This document shows, piece by piece, positions 44,097 to 52,256 of a stretch of 57,041 nucleotides of DNA. The stretch lies in NCBI GenBank assembly GCA_905215855.1, contig CAJMRT010000009.1, positions 1-57,041 of the forward strand, read 5' to 3'. The translations under genes were made by a program, and so were the position numbers. Under the pieces are notes generated by a model. The model worked only from the letters and a program-made list of their open reading frames with translations, had not been told where the DNA came from and did not search any database. The number at the start of each line of letters is the position of its first letter. Position 1 is the stretch's first letter. This stretch comes from an uncultured bacterium. Lineage in GTDB: Bacteria > Bacillota > Clostridia > Oscillospirales > Acutalibacteraceae.

Positions 44097-46729
44097 GTTT
44101 TCGATACCCCGAAACCGGTATTGATGTACTTAAAGATATTACCTTCAGCGTAAATGAGGGCGAGTTTATCACGGTCTGCGGTCCGTCAGGCTGCGGAAAA
44201 AGCACACTTCTCAGACATCTGAAACCCGATCTTTCACCGCACGGTGTTCTTTCGGGAGAAATATTCTTTGAAGAAAAACCTATATCAGACCTTTCTCACA
44301 GGGAGCAAAGCAGTAAAATCGGCTTTGTTATGCAATCACCTGAAAATCAGATTGTTACCGATAAGGTATGGCACGAACTTGCTTTCGGACTTGAAAGTCT
44401 TGGTTATGACAACAATACAATCCGAAAAAGAGTTGCCGAAACAGCTTCATTTTTCGGAATCCAAAATTATTTTGAAAAAAGTGTTCTCGAACTTTCGGGC
44501 GGACAAAAGCAAATTTTAAACCTTGCTTCAATTATGGCAATGCAACCGTCCGTTCTCATTTTGGATGAACCGACAAGCCAACTCGATCCGATTGCGGCAA
44601 GCGAATTTTTGCACTGCGTTTCACGCATAAATCACGAACTGGGGACGACGGTGATAATAACGGAACACAGACTTGATGAGGTGCTTCCGCTTTCAGATAG
44701 GGTGCTTGTCATCGAAAACAACGGAATTTCAGCTTTTGACTCTCCTCAAAAGGTCGGAAAAATTCTTAAAGAAAAAAACAGTAAAACATTTCTTTCTATG
44801 CCTGCTCCGATGCAGATATGGCAGGCTGTTACAGAAAATGACAATACCGACTGTCCCGTAACTGTTCCAAGCGGCAAAAAGTGGCTTTCGGAATATGCCA
44901 AAAGTCATAAAATGTATGAGCTCAAACCCGAAAGCATTCAGAAACATTCTGATAAAGAAGCATTAAGTCTTAATGATATTTGGTTCAGGTACGAAAAGTC
45001 GGGTGCAGATGTACTAAAAGGTCTTTCACTAAAAATATATCAGGGAGAATTTGCGGCTATACTCGGCGGTAACGGAATGGGAAAATCAACCGCTTTGTCA
45101 ATTATCTGTTCACTTAACAAGCCATACAGAGGCAAAGTTGAAATATCACCTTTGAATAAAAAATCTTTTGATACGCTTGTAGCAGTTTTACCGCAAAATC
45201 CGCAGACGCTGTTTTTGAAAAAAACTGTACTTGAAGATTTGTACGAAGTATTTGACGGCAGAAAAATCAGCAGAGAGGAAAAAGAAAGACGGGTTACCGC
45301 AGCGGTAAAGCTGTGCAAACTTGAAAACCTTTGCAATCGCCATCCTTATGATTTATCCGGCGGTGAACAGCAGAGAGCGGCTCTTGCAAAAATTCTTCTT
45401 ATAAGGCCTCAAATTCTTCTGCTTGATGAACCTACAAAGGGACTTGATGCTGAATTCAAGATTGAGTTTGCTCAGATTATATATGACCTCAATAAAGCCG
45501 GCATAACCGTTCTTATGGTAAGTCACGATGTAGAGTTCTGTGCTGTATATCCAAGCCGCTGTTTGATGTTTTTTAACGGTGAAGTTGTATCGGAAGGTAC
45601 ACCGAGAAACTTCTTTTCGTCAAACAGCTTTTATTCCACCTCTGCAAGCCGAATGTCAAAAGGCATAGTAGATAACGCAGTATCATCAAATGATGTCATA
45701 TATGCCTGCACAGGTCAAAACAGAGATATTCGAATTAACAGAAACACACCTGATATTGACCTTTTTAAAAACGACACCGAAAATATCCCCCCCAAAAAAA
45801 ACAAAGCTGAAAACAAAAAGCTTTCTGTTTTTAAAAAAGTCTGTGGATTTTTTGGCGCAGTACTGTTCATACTCGGTCTGATTATAAACCTGGAATATAT
45901 TCCGAATTTTTCAGCCAAAACTTTGCCTACCTGGTTCAACTGGGGAATAATCGGAGTATCTGTTGCGTTGCTTATGATTGCTTTCGGAACAAAATCAAAA
46001 CGACCGATTGACCTGCCGAGAAAAAGTTCAAAGCTGAGTAAAAGAACCGTCAGTATGGCAATTATGGTTTTGCTTGCAATTCCTGTTACAATTTTTGTTG
46101 GAATGACATATCTTCAGGATCAGAAATATCTTTTTATTTCACTCCTTGTTATGATTGAGTGTATGATTCCGTTTTTTCTCGTTTTTGAAGGCAGGCATCC
46201 AAAAGCGAGAGAGCTTGTCATAATTTCTGTTCTATGTGCAATAGCAGTTGCAGGACGACTTGCATTTACAATGTTGCCTCAGTTCAAGCCCGTTGTGGCA
46301 ATTGTGATAATTTCGGGAGTAGCATTCGGCGGTGAATCGGGATTTCTTGTCGGTGCTGTAAGTATGCTTGTTTCAAATCTTATGTTCGGTCAAGGACCTT
46401 GGACGCCGTGGCAAATGTTTGCGGCAGGGATAATAGGCTTCATTGGCGGTATTCTCTTTAAGAAAGGTCTTTTGGGCAGAACAAGGACTTCGCTCTGTAT
46501 ATACGGTTTCATTGCCACAATGGTCATTTACGGCGGACTTATGAACCTTTATTCGGCGCTAACATCACATTCTGCATTTAATCTGAATATGCTCATAACT
46601 TTTTATATTCAGGGCTTTCCGATGGATATTGTTCACGCAGTTTCGACTGTTATATTTCTGTTTTTCGGAGCAGAACCTATGCTTGAAAAGCTTGACAGGA
46701 TTAAAGTTAAGTACGGACTTATCGAATAA
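44069..46729 (+). CDS. fused ECF ATPase-ATPase-S-component protein
   Basis: 886 residues. Two ABC ATPase domains in tandem: first about 1-225 (Walker A GPSGCGKSTLLRH, signature LSGGQKQ, Walker B ILDEPTSQLDP), second about 298-520 (GGNGMGKSTALS, LSGGEQQR, LLDEPTKGLDAE). After a charged linker come two TM helices (about 590-650) and then a six-helix membrane domain (about 660-870) with GGESGFLVGAVSMLVSNLMFGQGPWTPWQM, the style of an S component of the ECF-type class. Thus A, A' and a likely S unit are in one chain. An AGGAGAGGG site precedes ATG 44069, inside the end of the T gene. The substrate is inferred as a corrinoid from the riboswitch. Confidence 0.88.
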   Translation: METYAIKNLSFRYPETGIDVLKDITFSVNEGEFITVCGPSGCGKSTLLRHLKPDLSPHGVLSGEIFFEEKPISDLSHREQSSKIGFVMQSPENQIVTDKVWHELAFGLESLGYDNNTIRKRVAETASFFGIQNYFEKSVLELSGGQKQILNLASIMAMQPSVLILDEPTSQLDPIAASEFLHCVSRINHELGTTVIITEHRLDEVLPLSDRVLVIENNGISAFDSPQKVGKILKEKNSKTFLSMPAPMQIWQAVTENDNTDCPVTVPSGKKWLSEYAKSHKMYELKPESIQKHSDKEALSLNDIWFRYEKSGADVLKGLSLKIYQGEFAAILGGNGMGKSTALSIICSLNKPYRGKVEISPLNKKSFDTLVAVLPQNPQTLFLKKTVLEDLYEVFDGRKISREEKERRVTAAVKLCKLENLCNRHPYDLSGGEQQRAALAKILLIRPQILLLDEPTKGLDAEFKIEFAQIIYDLNKAGITVLMVSHDVEFCAVYPSRCLMFFNGEVVSEGTPRNFFSSNSFYSTSASRMSKGIVDNAVSSNDVIYACTGQNRDIRINRNTPDIDLFKNDTENIPPKKNKAENKKLSVFKKVCGFFGAVLFILGLIINLEYIPNFSAKTLPTWFNWGIIGVSVALLMIAFGTKSKRPIDLPRKSSKLSKRTVSMAIMVLLAIPVTIFVGMTYLQDQKYLFISLLVMIECMIPFFLVFEGRHPKARELVIISVLCAIAVAGRLAFTMLPQFKPVVAIVIISGVAFGGESGFLVGAVSMLVSNLMFGQGPWTPWQMFAAGIIGFIGGILFKKGLLGRTRTSLCIYGFIATMVIYGGLMNLYSALTSHSAFNLNMLITFYIQGFPMDIVHAVSTVIFLFFGAEPMLEKLDRIKVKYGLIE

Positions 46730-46733
46730 ACCT

Positions 46734-46764
46734 AAACAGCAGATATAATTTCTGCTGTTTTTTT
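46734..46764 (+). terminator. intrinsic terminator closing the riboswitch operon
   Basis: Stem AACAGCAGA/TCTGCTGTT with a short A/T loop and seven T. Confidence 0.92.
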
Positions 46765-46796
46765 GTGCTGTAATTCAAAAATTTTCGACAAAAGTA

Positions 46797-46825
46797 TAGA
46801 CATAATCCGAAAATAATACTATAAT
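46797..46825 (+). promoter_or_regulatory. sigma-A promoter of the PurF-like gene
   Basis: TAGACA at 46797-46802, 17-base spacer, consensus TATAAT at 46820-46825. Confidence 0.8.
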
Positions 46826-46833
46826 TTTGGTGT

Positions 46834-46892
46834 GTTTGATTTTAATCAAACAGTATTTACAATCTAAAACGGCAAACTGTAAATACTTTTAA
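46834..46892 (+). promoter_or_regulatory. two leader hairpins upstream of the PurF-like gene
   Basis: First GTTTGATT/AATCAAAC (46834-46851), then AGTATTTACA paired with TGTAAATACT (46852-46887) and TTTTAATT. The second has a weak terminator form; together they could form an attenuator. I do not recognise a purine or other known aptamer in the leader. Confidence 0.5.
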
Positions 46893-46924
46893 TTCAGAAT
46901 TAAAAAGGTTAAAGGAGAAAAAAC

Positions 46925-48334
46925 ATGGGCGGATTTATGGGTGTTGCAGCAAAACAGGACTGCGTATTCGACTTATACTTTGGAATTGACTATCATTCAC
47001 ACCTTGGCACAAGAAGAGGAGGTATGGTTGTTTATGACAAAGAAAAAGGATTTGACAGATCAATCCACAATATTGAAAATGCACCTTTCAGAACTAAATT
47101 TGATAAAGATATGCAGAGTATGAAAGGCAAATTCGGTATCGGATGTATTTCCGACTACGAACCTCAGCCTCTTATTGTTCGTTCACATCACGGTACATAT
47201 GCAATTACCACCGTAAGCAAAATCAATAATACAGATGAACTTGTTGCGGAGATCTTTGAAAAAGGCGGTTCACATTTTCTTGAAATGAGCGGCGGTGAAA
47301 TCAACGCAACCGAGCTTATTGCAACTCTCATCAATCAAAAAGAAAACCTTGTTGACGGCATAAGCTATGCTCTTGAAAAAGTTGACGGCTCTGTTTCGCT
47401 CCTGTTGATGAATAAAAACGGCATCTATTGCGCAAGAGATAAGTACGGCAGAACTCCTGTTGTTATCGGTAAAAAAGAAGATGCATTTTGTGTGGCGTTT
47501 GAATGTTTCTCATACAAAAACCTCGGCTACAATGATTATAAAGAACTCGGACCGGGTGAGATTACGGTAATTACAGACCAAAACTGCATTACACTCAAAA
47601 AGCCCGGCGATAAAATGAAAATCTGTACTTTTCTGTGGGTTTACTACGGCTATCCTGCAAGCTCATATGAGGGTACAAGTGTTGAGCAAATGCGTTACAA
47701 CTGCGGTGCAAAAATGGCTGAAAGAGATTCCGTAAAGCCCGATATCGTTGCAGGTGTACCCGATTCGGGCATTGCTCACGCAGTAGGCTATGCAAATGCC
47801 TCGGGAATTCCGTTCTCAAGACCGTTTATTAAATATACACCTACTTGGCCGAGATCATTTATGCCGACAATTCAGAGTCAGCGTAATCTTATTGCAAAAA
47901 TGAAGCTTCTCGCAGTTGAGGATTTAATCAGAGGAAAGAGCCTTCTTCTTATTGATGACTCAATTGTAAGAGGCACACAGCTTCGTGAAACAACAGAGTA
48001 TCTTTTTGAAAGCGGCGCAAAAGAGGTTCACATCAGACCTGCGTGTCCTCCGCTTGTATACGGCTGTAAGTACCTTAACTTCTCAAGGTCATCTTCTGAA
48101 ATGGATCTCATCACAAGACGGGTTATCGAAAGACTTGAGAACGGCAATGTTACAGACGAAATTCTTCAGGAATACACAAATCCCGATTCTGAAAAATACG
48201 AGCAGATGGTTGATGAAATCTGTAAAGAACTCAAGTTCACATCCTTGCGTTTTAACAGGCTTGACGATATGCTTGATTCCTGCGGAATTGACAAATGCAA
48301 ACTCTGTACTTATTGTTGGGACGGTAAGGAATAA
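46925..48334 (+). CDS. PurF-like amidophosphoribosyltransferase lacking the N-terminal nucleophile Cys
   Basis: 469 residues. Ntn-glutaminase-like domain at 1-220 followed by a type I PRTase domain (PRPP loop SLLLIDDSIVRGTQLRE; VPDSGIAHAVGYA; GIPFSRPFIKY), the same layout as PurF. In PurF the chain begins, after processing, with Cys in CGVFGI; here the same place reads MGGFMGV, so the nucleophile is Gly. Glutamine hydrolysis should not occur in the usual way. The tail has extra cysteines (CGIDKCKLCTYC) that could bind a metal or an Fe-S cluster. It may use free ammonia or be a regulator. The ATG has an AAAGGAG site and only 10 codons precede the first conserved strand, so a missed Cys-containing start upstream is unlikely. 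Confidence 0.82.
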   Translation: MGGFMGVAAKQDCVFDLYFGIDYHSHLGTRRGGMVVYDKEKGFDRSIHNIENAPFRTKFDKDMQSMKGKFGIGCISDYEPQPLIVRSHHGTYAITTVSKINNTDELVAEIFEKGGSHFLEMSGGEINATELIATLINQKENLVDGISYALEKVDGSVSLLLMNKNGIYCARDKYGRTPVVIGKKEDAFCVAFECFSYKNLGYNDYKELGPGEITVITDQNCITLKKPGDKMKICTFLWVYYGYPASSYEGTSVEQMRYNCGAKMAERDSVKPDIVAGVPDSGIAHAVGYANASGIPFSRPFIKYTPTWPRSFMPTIQSQRNLIAKMKLLAVEDLIRGKSLLLIDDSIVRGTQLRETTEYLFESGAKEVHIRPACPPLVYGCKYLNFSRSSSEMDLITRRVIERLENGNVTDEILQEYTNPDSEKYEQMVDEICKELKFTSLRFNRLDDMLDSCGIDKCKLCTYCWDGKE

Positions 48335-48350
48335 TTAAATTTTATTTATA

Positions 48351-48400
48351 AAAATAAGGCATTTGCAATGAGAATTCTCAAAGCAAATGCCTTTTGTTTT
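48351..48400. terminator. bidirectional terminator between the PurF-like gene and map
   Basis: Stem AAGGCATTTGC/GCAAATGCCTT (11 bp) with an inner palindrome TGAGAATTCTCA, A-rich before and T-rich after. It serves both convergent genes. Confidence 0.88.
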
Positions 48401-48403
48401 TAC

Positions 48404-49276
48404 TTAGTATGCAATGATTTCGTAGCCGTCCTCAGTTACAAGAACCTGAATTTCCCACTGAGCAGACATTGAGTTATCTTCTGTATAGATAGTCCAGCCG
48501 TTATCCTCATCAACGAAAATATCAGGTTTTCCTGCGTTCACCATAGGTTCAATGGTAAAAATCATACCGGGTACCATAAGCATTTCCGTGCCTTTTTTAG
48601 AAATGTAACTTACCCATGGATCTTCATGGAATTCAAGACCGATTCCATGACCTCCTACTTCACGAACAACAGAGTAACCTTTACTCTTTACATAATCATT
48701 GACAGCCTGACCCATATCTCCGAGAAAACCCCAAGGCTTAACCTGTTTGAGTCCTTCATAAACTGCATTTTTTGTTTCTTCAACAAGCTTTCTGTTTTCC
48801 TCGCTTACATTACCGATACAAAACATTCTTGAAGAATCGGAAAAATATCCGTTCAAATTAGTTGAAACATCAACATTGATTATATCGCCGTCTTTGATTA
48901 TTACATCTTCCGACGGAATACCGTGACAAACTTCGTTGTTTATTGAAGTACATACGCTCTTGGGAAATCCCTCAAAATTAAGGGGAGCCGGAACACCGCC
49001 CATTTTGGTTGTGATATCATACACCCACTTATCAATTTCAGCCGTGCTGATACCTGCCTTAATATGCTCTGCAACATAATCAAGAACTGCAATATTAATC
49101 CTTGCACTCTCCTTGATTTTTTCAATCTGCTCAGCATTTTTCAAGATTTTATGGGAGGGAACAATGTGACCCGCAACCTCAAATTCCTCAATTTTTTCAT
49201 CAAAATCTATATGACATTTTTTATACTTTTTTCCGCTGCCACACCAGCAAGGATCATTTCTGCCAGGTTTTTCCAT
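48404..49276 (-). CDS. map: type I methionine aminopeptidase with N-terminal SEC-C zinc motif
   Basis: 290 residues. Residues 3-22 form a SEC-C motif (GRNDPCWCGSGKKYKKCH) like that at the end of SecA, likely for ribosome or zinc-mediated docking. The catalytic pita-bread domain then shows the five metal ligands: Asp in INVDVST, Asp in YFSDSSRMF, His in GHGIGLEFHEDP, Glu in FTIEPM, and a final Glu near WEIQVLVTEDGYEI. It removes initiator Met cotranslationally. SEC-C fusion is common among clostridial MetAP. Single gene, divergent from cwlD. Confidence 0.96.
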   Translation of the reverse strand: MEKPGRNDPCWCGSGKKYKKCHIDFDEKIEEFEVAGHIVPSHKILKNAEQIEKIKESARINIAVLDYVAEHIKAGISTAEIDKWVYDITTKMGGVPAPLNFEGFPKSVCTSINNEVCHGIPSEDVIIKDGDIINVDVSTNLNGYFSDSSRMFCIGNVSEENRKLVEETKNAVYEGLKQVKPWGFLGDMGQAVNDYVKSKGYSVVREVGGHGIGLEFHEDPWVSYISKKGTEMLMVPGMIFTIEPMVNAGKPDIFVDEDNGWTIYTEDNSMSAQWEIQVLVTEDGYEIIAY

Positions 49277-49384
49277 TTTACTAACTTCCTTTCATTTTTC
49301 CAATTCATAATCCTTGATAATTATACCACCAAACAAATTTTATTACAACATCTTTGTCGTATGCAAAAATCCAAAAGAAAAATC

Positions 49385-49413
49385 TTGTCAGAAAAAGTTT
49401 TGTAGTATATACT
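49385..49413 (+). promoter_or_regulatory. sigma-A-like promoter upstream of cwlD
   Basis: TTGTCA at 49385-49390, 17 bases, TATACT at 49408-49413. Sporulation sigma factors may also act here but no clear box was recognised. Confidence 0.55.
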
Positions 49414-49467
49414 GAATAAGTAATATATAATCTCACACTCGGCATATTTTTATGCAGAGGTGTTTGT

Positions 49468-50178
49468 ATGAATAAAAAAATCCCTACATTTTATGCTCTC
49501 TGCTTTTTACTGTTCGCGATATTCTGCATTATTATGGTATCTGTTTTTTTCAGACTTAATCCCACTAAATCTGTTATGACAGAAAACAAAACAGAGCCGA
49601 TAATTGTAATTGACGCAGGTCACGGCGGCGAAGACGGGGGAGCGGTAAGCGAAAGCGGTGTGCTTGAAAAAGACATCAATCTTTCTATAGCAAATAATTC
49701 GGCTGATTTATTAAAAATTTTCGGATATAAGGTTGTTCAAACAAGAACAGATGATATATCTCTTGATAGCGGAGAAGATTCGGTTCATTCAAGAAAAGTT
49801 GCCGATTTAAAAAAACGGCTCGAAATTTTCAATTCCGACAAAAACAATATTGTAATCAGTATTCATCAAAACAAATTTTCTCAAAGCAAATATTACGGAA
49901 CTCAAATTTTTTATTCCCCGAATAACAGTCAAAGTCAAAATCTTGCGGAATGCATTAGAAATTCCGTAAAAAAATGCTTACAGCCTAATAACGAACGGCA
50001 ATGCAAAAAGGCAGACGGCTCAATCTATCTTTTAAAAAAGGCTGAAAACCCGTCTGTTATTGTGGAATGCGGATTTATTTCAAATCCGGATGAACTTGCC
50101 AAGCTGCAAAGTGACGAATATCAAAAAGAAATGGCAACTGCAATCATAACAGGATTTTTAGATTATACTCATCAATAA
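49468..50178 (+). CDS. cwlD: N-acetylmuramoyl-L-alanine amidase CwlD-like
   Basis: 236 residues. One N-terminal TM helix (about 8-28) and an Amidase_3 domain. Zinc ligands are visible: His in IDAGHGGEDGG, Glu in EKDINLSIANN, His in ISIHQNKF; the catalytic Glu is in VIVECGFISN. CwlD removes the peptide from muramic acid in spore cortex to allow muramic-delta-lactam formation; small size and single TM fit CwlD better than larger vegetative amidases. The radA gene follows after 18 bases. Confidence 0.88.
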   Translation: MNKKIPTFYALCFLLFAIFCIIMVSVFFRLNPTKSVMTENKTEPIIVIDAGHGGEDGGAVSESGVLEKDINLSIANNSADLLKIFGYKVVQTRTDDISLDSGEDSVHSRKVADLKKRLEIFNSDKNNIVISIHQNKFSQSKYYGTQIFYSPNNSQSQNLAECIRNSVKKCLQPNNERQCKKADGSIYLLKKAENPSVIVECGFISNPDELAKLQSDEYQKEMATAIITGFLDYTHQ

Positions 50179-50196
50179 ATACAGGAAGTGAAATAA

Positions 50197-51564
50197 ATGG
50201 CTTCAAAAATCAAAAGTGTATACATATGTTCGGAATGTGGATACGAATCGCCTAAATGGTACGGAAAATGCCCATCATGCGGCGAATGGAACACAATGAA
50301 CGAAGAAATTAAAGATACATCAAAACAGTCAGCAACTGCAAAAACACGCTCTTTTGCAACCTACTCGAAACCATACGCCATATCGGATATTTCAACCGAG
50401 GATGAGCACAGATATGACACAGGCTGCGGAGAACTCAACCGTGTACTCGGCGGAGGAATTGTAAAGGGCAGTCTTATACTTCTGGGCGGTGATCCGGGCA
50501 TAGGCAAATCGACCGTTCTTATGCAGATTTGTCAGTACCTCGGTGATACTCTGAAAATTCTCTACATATCGGGAGAGGAGTCAAAAAGACAGCTCAAGCT
50601 CCGAGCAATAAGGCTGGGTGTAACTTCGCCGAATCTGTATGTAATGACTGAAACCGATGTTGAGGTTATTTGCGAACAGATAAAAAATCTCAAACCCGAC
50701 CTCGTTATGATTGACTCAATTCAGACGATGAATCTTTCAGAATTAAACTCGTCCCCAGGCAGCATTACACAGGTACGAGAATCTGCCAATATGCTGATGA
50801 GAACTGCAAAAGGACTTGATATTCCTATGTTTATCGTAGGTCATGTCAATAAAGAGGGTTCAATTGCAGGACCAAAGGTACTTGAACATATTGTTGACAC
50901 CGTACTGCATTTTGAAGGTGACAAACAGATGAGCTGCCGTATTCTTCGTGCCGTAAAAAACAGGTACGGCTCAACAAATGAAATCGGCGTTTTTGAAATG
51001 ACTGATAAAGGGCTTAACGAAGTTGCAAATCCGTCTGTTATGTTGCTTTCAGGGCGTCCGAAAAATGTTTCGGGAACTTGCGTCACCTGCACAATTGAAG
51101 GATCAAGACCAATTCTTGCCGAAACACAGGGACTTGCTACACAAAGCGGATACGGCAACGCTCGCAGAATGGTTACAGGATATGATTATAACAGACTGTC
51201 AATGGTACTTGCCGTTCTTGAAAAAAGAGCAGGATACTATTTTTCAAACTGCGACACCTACATAAATATCGTAGGCGGATTGCGAGTTGACGAACCTGCG
51301 ATTGACCTTTCAATTGCCATGGCTCTTATAAGCAGTCTGAAAGATACTCCGATTGACGAAAACGCTGTTGTATTCGGTGAAATCGGTCTTGCAGGCGAAA
51401 TTCGTGCTGTATCAAACGCTCAGATGAGAATTAACGAAGCGGTAAGACTTGGCTTTACAAAAATCATTCTGCCGTATCATAATCTAAAAGGTGTTTCATG
51501 TGATGATGCTGAATTGATCGGAGTAAAAAACATTCGTCAGGCATTTGAAGCGGTAGGACAATGA
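50197..51564 (+). CDS. radA: DNA repair ATPase RadA (Sms)
   Basis: 455 residues. N-terminal zinc finger CSECGYESPKWYGKCPSCGEW, RecA-like ATPase with Walker A GGDPGIGKST, the RadA-specific KNRYGS motif in VKNRYGSTNEIG, and a C-terminal Lon-protease-like domain (VGGLRVDEPAIDLSIAMAL, FGEIGLAGEIRAVS). It drives branch migration of recombination intermediates. The DUF6873 gene overlaps its stop by 4 bases. Confidence 0.97.
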   Translation: MASKIKSVYICSECGYESPKWYGKCPSCGEWNTMNEEIKDTSKQSATAKTRSFATYSKPYAISDISTEDEHRYDTGCGELNRVLGGGIVKGSLILLGGDPGIGKSTVLMQICQYLGDTLKILYISGEESKRQLKLRAIRLGVTSPNLYVMTETDVEVICEQIKNLKPDLVMIDSIQTMNLSELNSSPGSITQVRESANMLMRTAKGLDIPMFIVGHVNKEGSIAGPKVLEHIVDTVLHFEGDKQMSCRILRAVKNRYGSTNEIGVFEMTDKGLNEVANPSVMLLSGRPKNVSGTCVTCTIEGSRPILAETQGLATQSGYGNARRMVTGYDYNRLSMVLAVLEKRAGYYFSNCDTYINIVGGLRVDEPAIDLSIAMALISSLKDTPIDENAVVFGEIGLAGEIRAVSNAQMRINEAVRLGFTKIILPYHNLKGVSCDDAELIGVKNIRQAFEAVGQ

Positions 51565-52256
51565 GCAGTTTTGTAATATCAAACAAATACCCATGTTTTG
51601 CCGATGAGCTTTCAAAAATGGGGCATAATGTTATATTTTCGGACACTGTCAAAGCATTTCCGCAACCCGAACAAGCTCATGCCGATATGCAGATTTTGAC
51701 GATAAATAATACTGTTTTTGTACTTCAAGAGTGCGAAAAGCTAAAAACTTTACCATATAAAGAAAATTTGATTATATGTAAAAACAAAGCAGGGAAGAAG
51801 TATCCCGAAAACGTATTGCTGAATTTTCTTTTCTTTAATAATAAGCTTTACGGTAAAGTATCTGCAATAGATCCGACTCTTTACAAATATTGCGTAAAAA
51901 ACGATATTGAAATCGTAAACATAAACCAAGGATACGCAAGATGCTCAACTCTAATACTCAATAATCGCACTGCCGTAACAGCTGATATATCCATAAAAAA
52001 TGCCCTTGAAAAAGATGGGGCAGAGGTGTTGTTAATATCCTCGGGTGATATAAAACTTGAAGGATATGATTATGGATTTATAGGCGGTGCAAGCGGAAAA
52101 ATCTCTGATAATACCGTAGTGTTTTTCGGAAATGCTGAAATGCACCCCTGTTATTCTTCTATAAGAGAATTATGTTCTAAAAATAAAATTGAAATTAAAA
52201 TATTATGCAAAAATATGCCACTCACAGATGTGGGCGGCATAGTAAAAATTCTTTAA
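51561..52256 (+). CDS. DUF6873 family protein (putative GME fold)
   Basis: 231 residues. I relate it to the DUF6873 group by its MSSFVISNKYP start, the NINQGYARCSTLIL block (GYARCS with a central cysteine), NNRTAVTADISI and the DYGFIGGASGKI region. These proteins are predicted to have a five-fold pseudo-symmetric guanidino-modifying-enzyme fold. No reaction is known. It overlaps radA by 4 bases (ATGA) and converges on a tyrosine recombinase gene with a 4-base overlap. Confidence 0.7.
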   Translation: MSSFVISNKYPCFADELSKMGHNVIFSDTVKAFPQPEQAHADMQILTINNTVFVLQECEKLKTLPYKENLIICKNKAGKKYPENVLLNFLFFNNKLYGKVSAIDPTLYKYCVKNDIEIVNINQGYARCSTLILNNRTAVTADISIKNALEKDGAEVLLISSGDIKLEGYDYGFIGGASGKISDNTVVFFGNAEMHPCYSSIRELCSKNKIEIKILCKNMPLTDVGGIVKIL

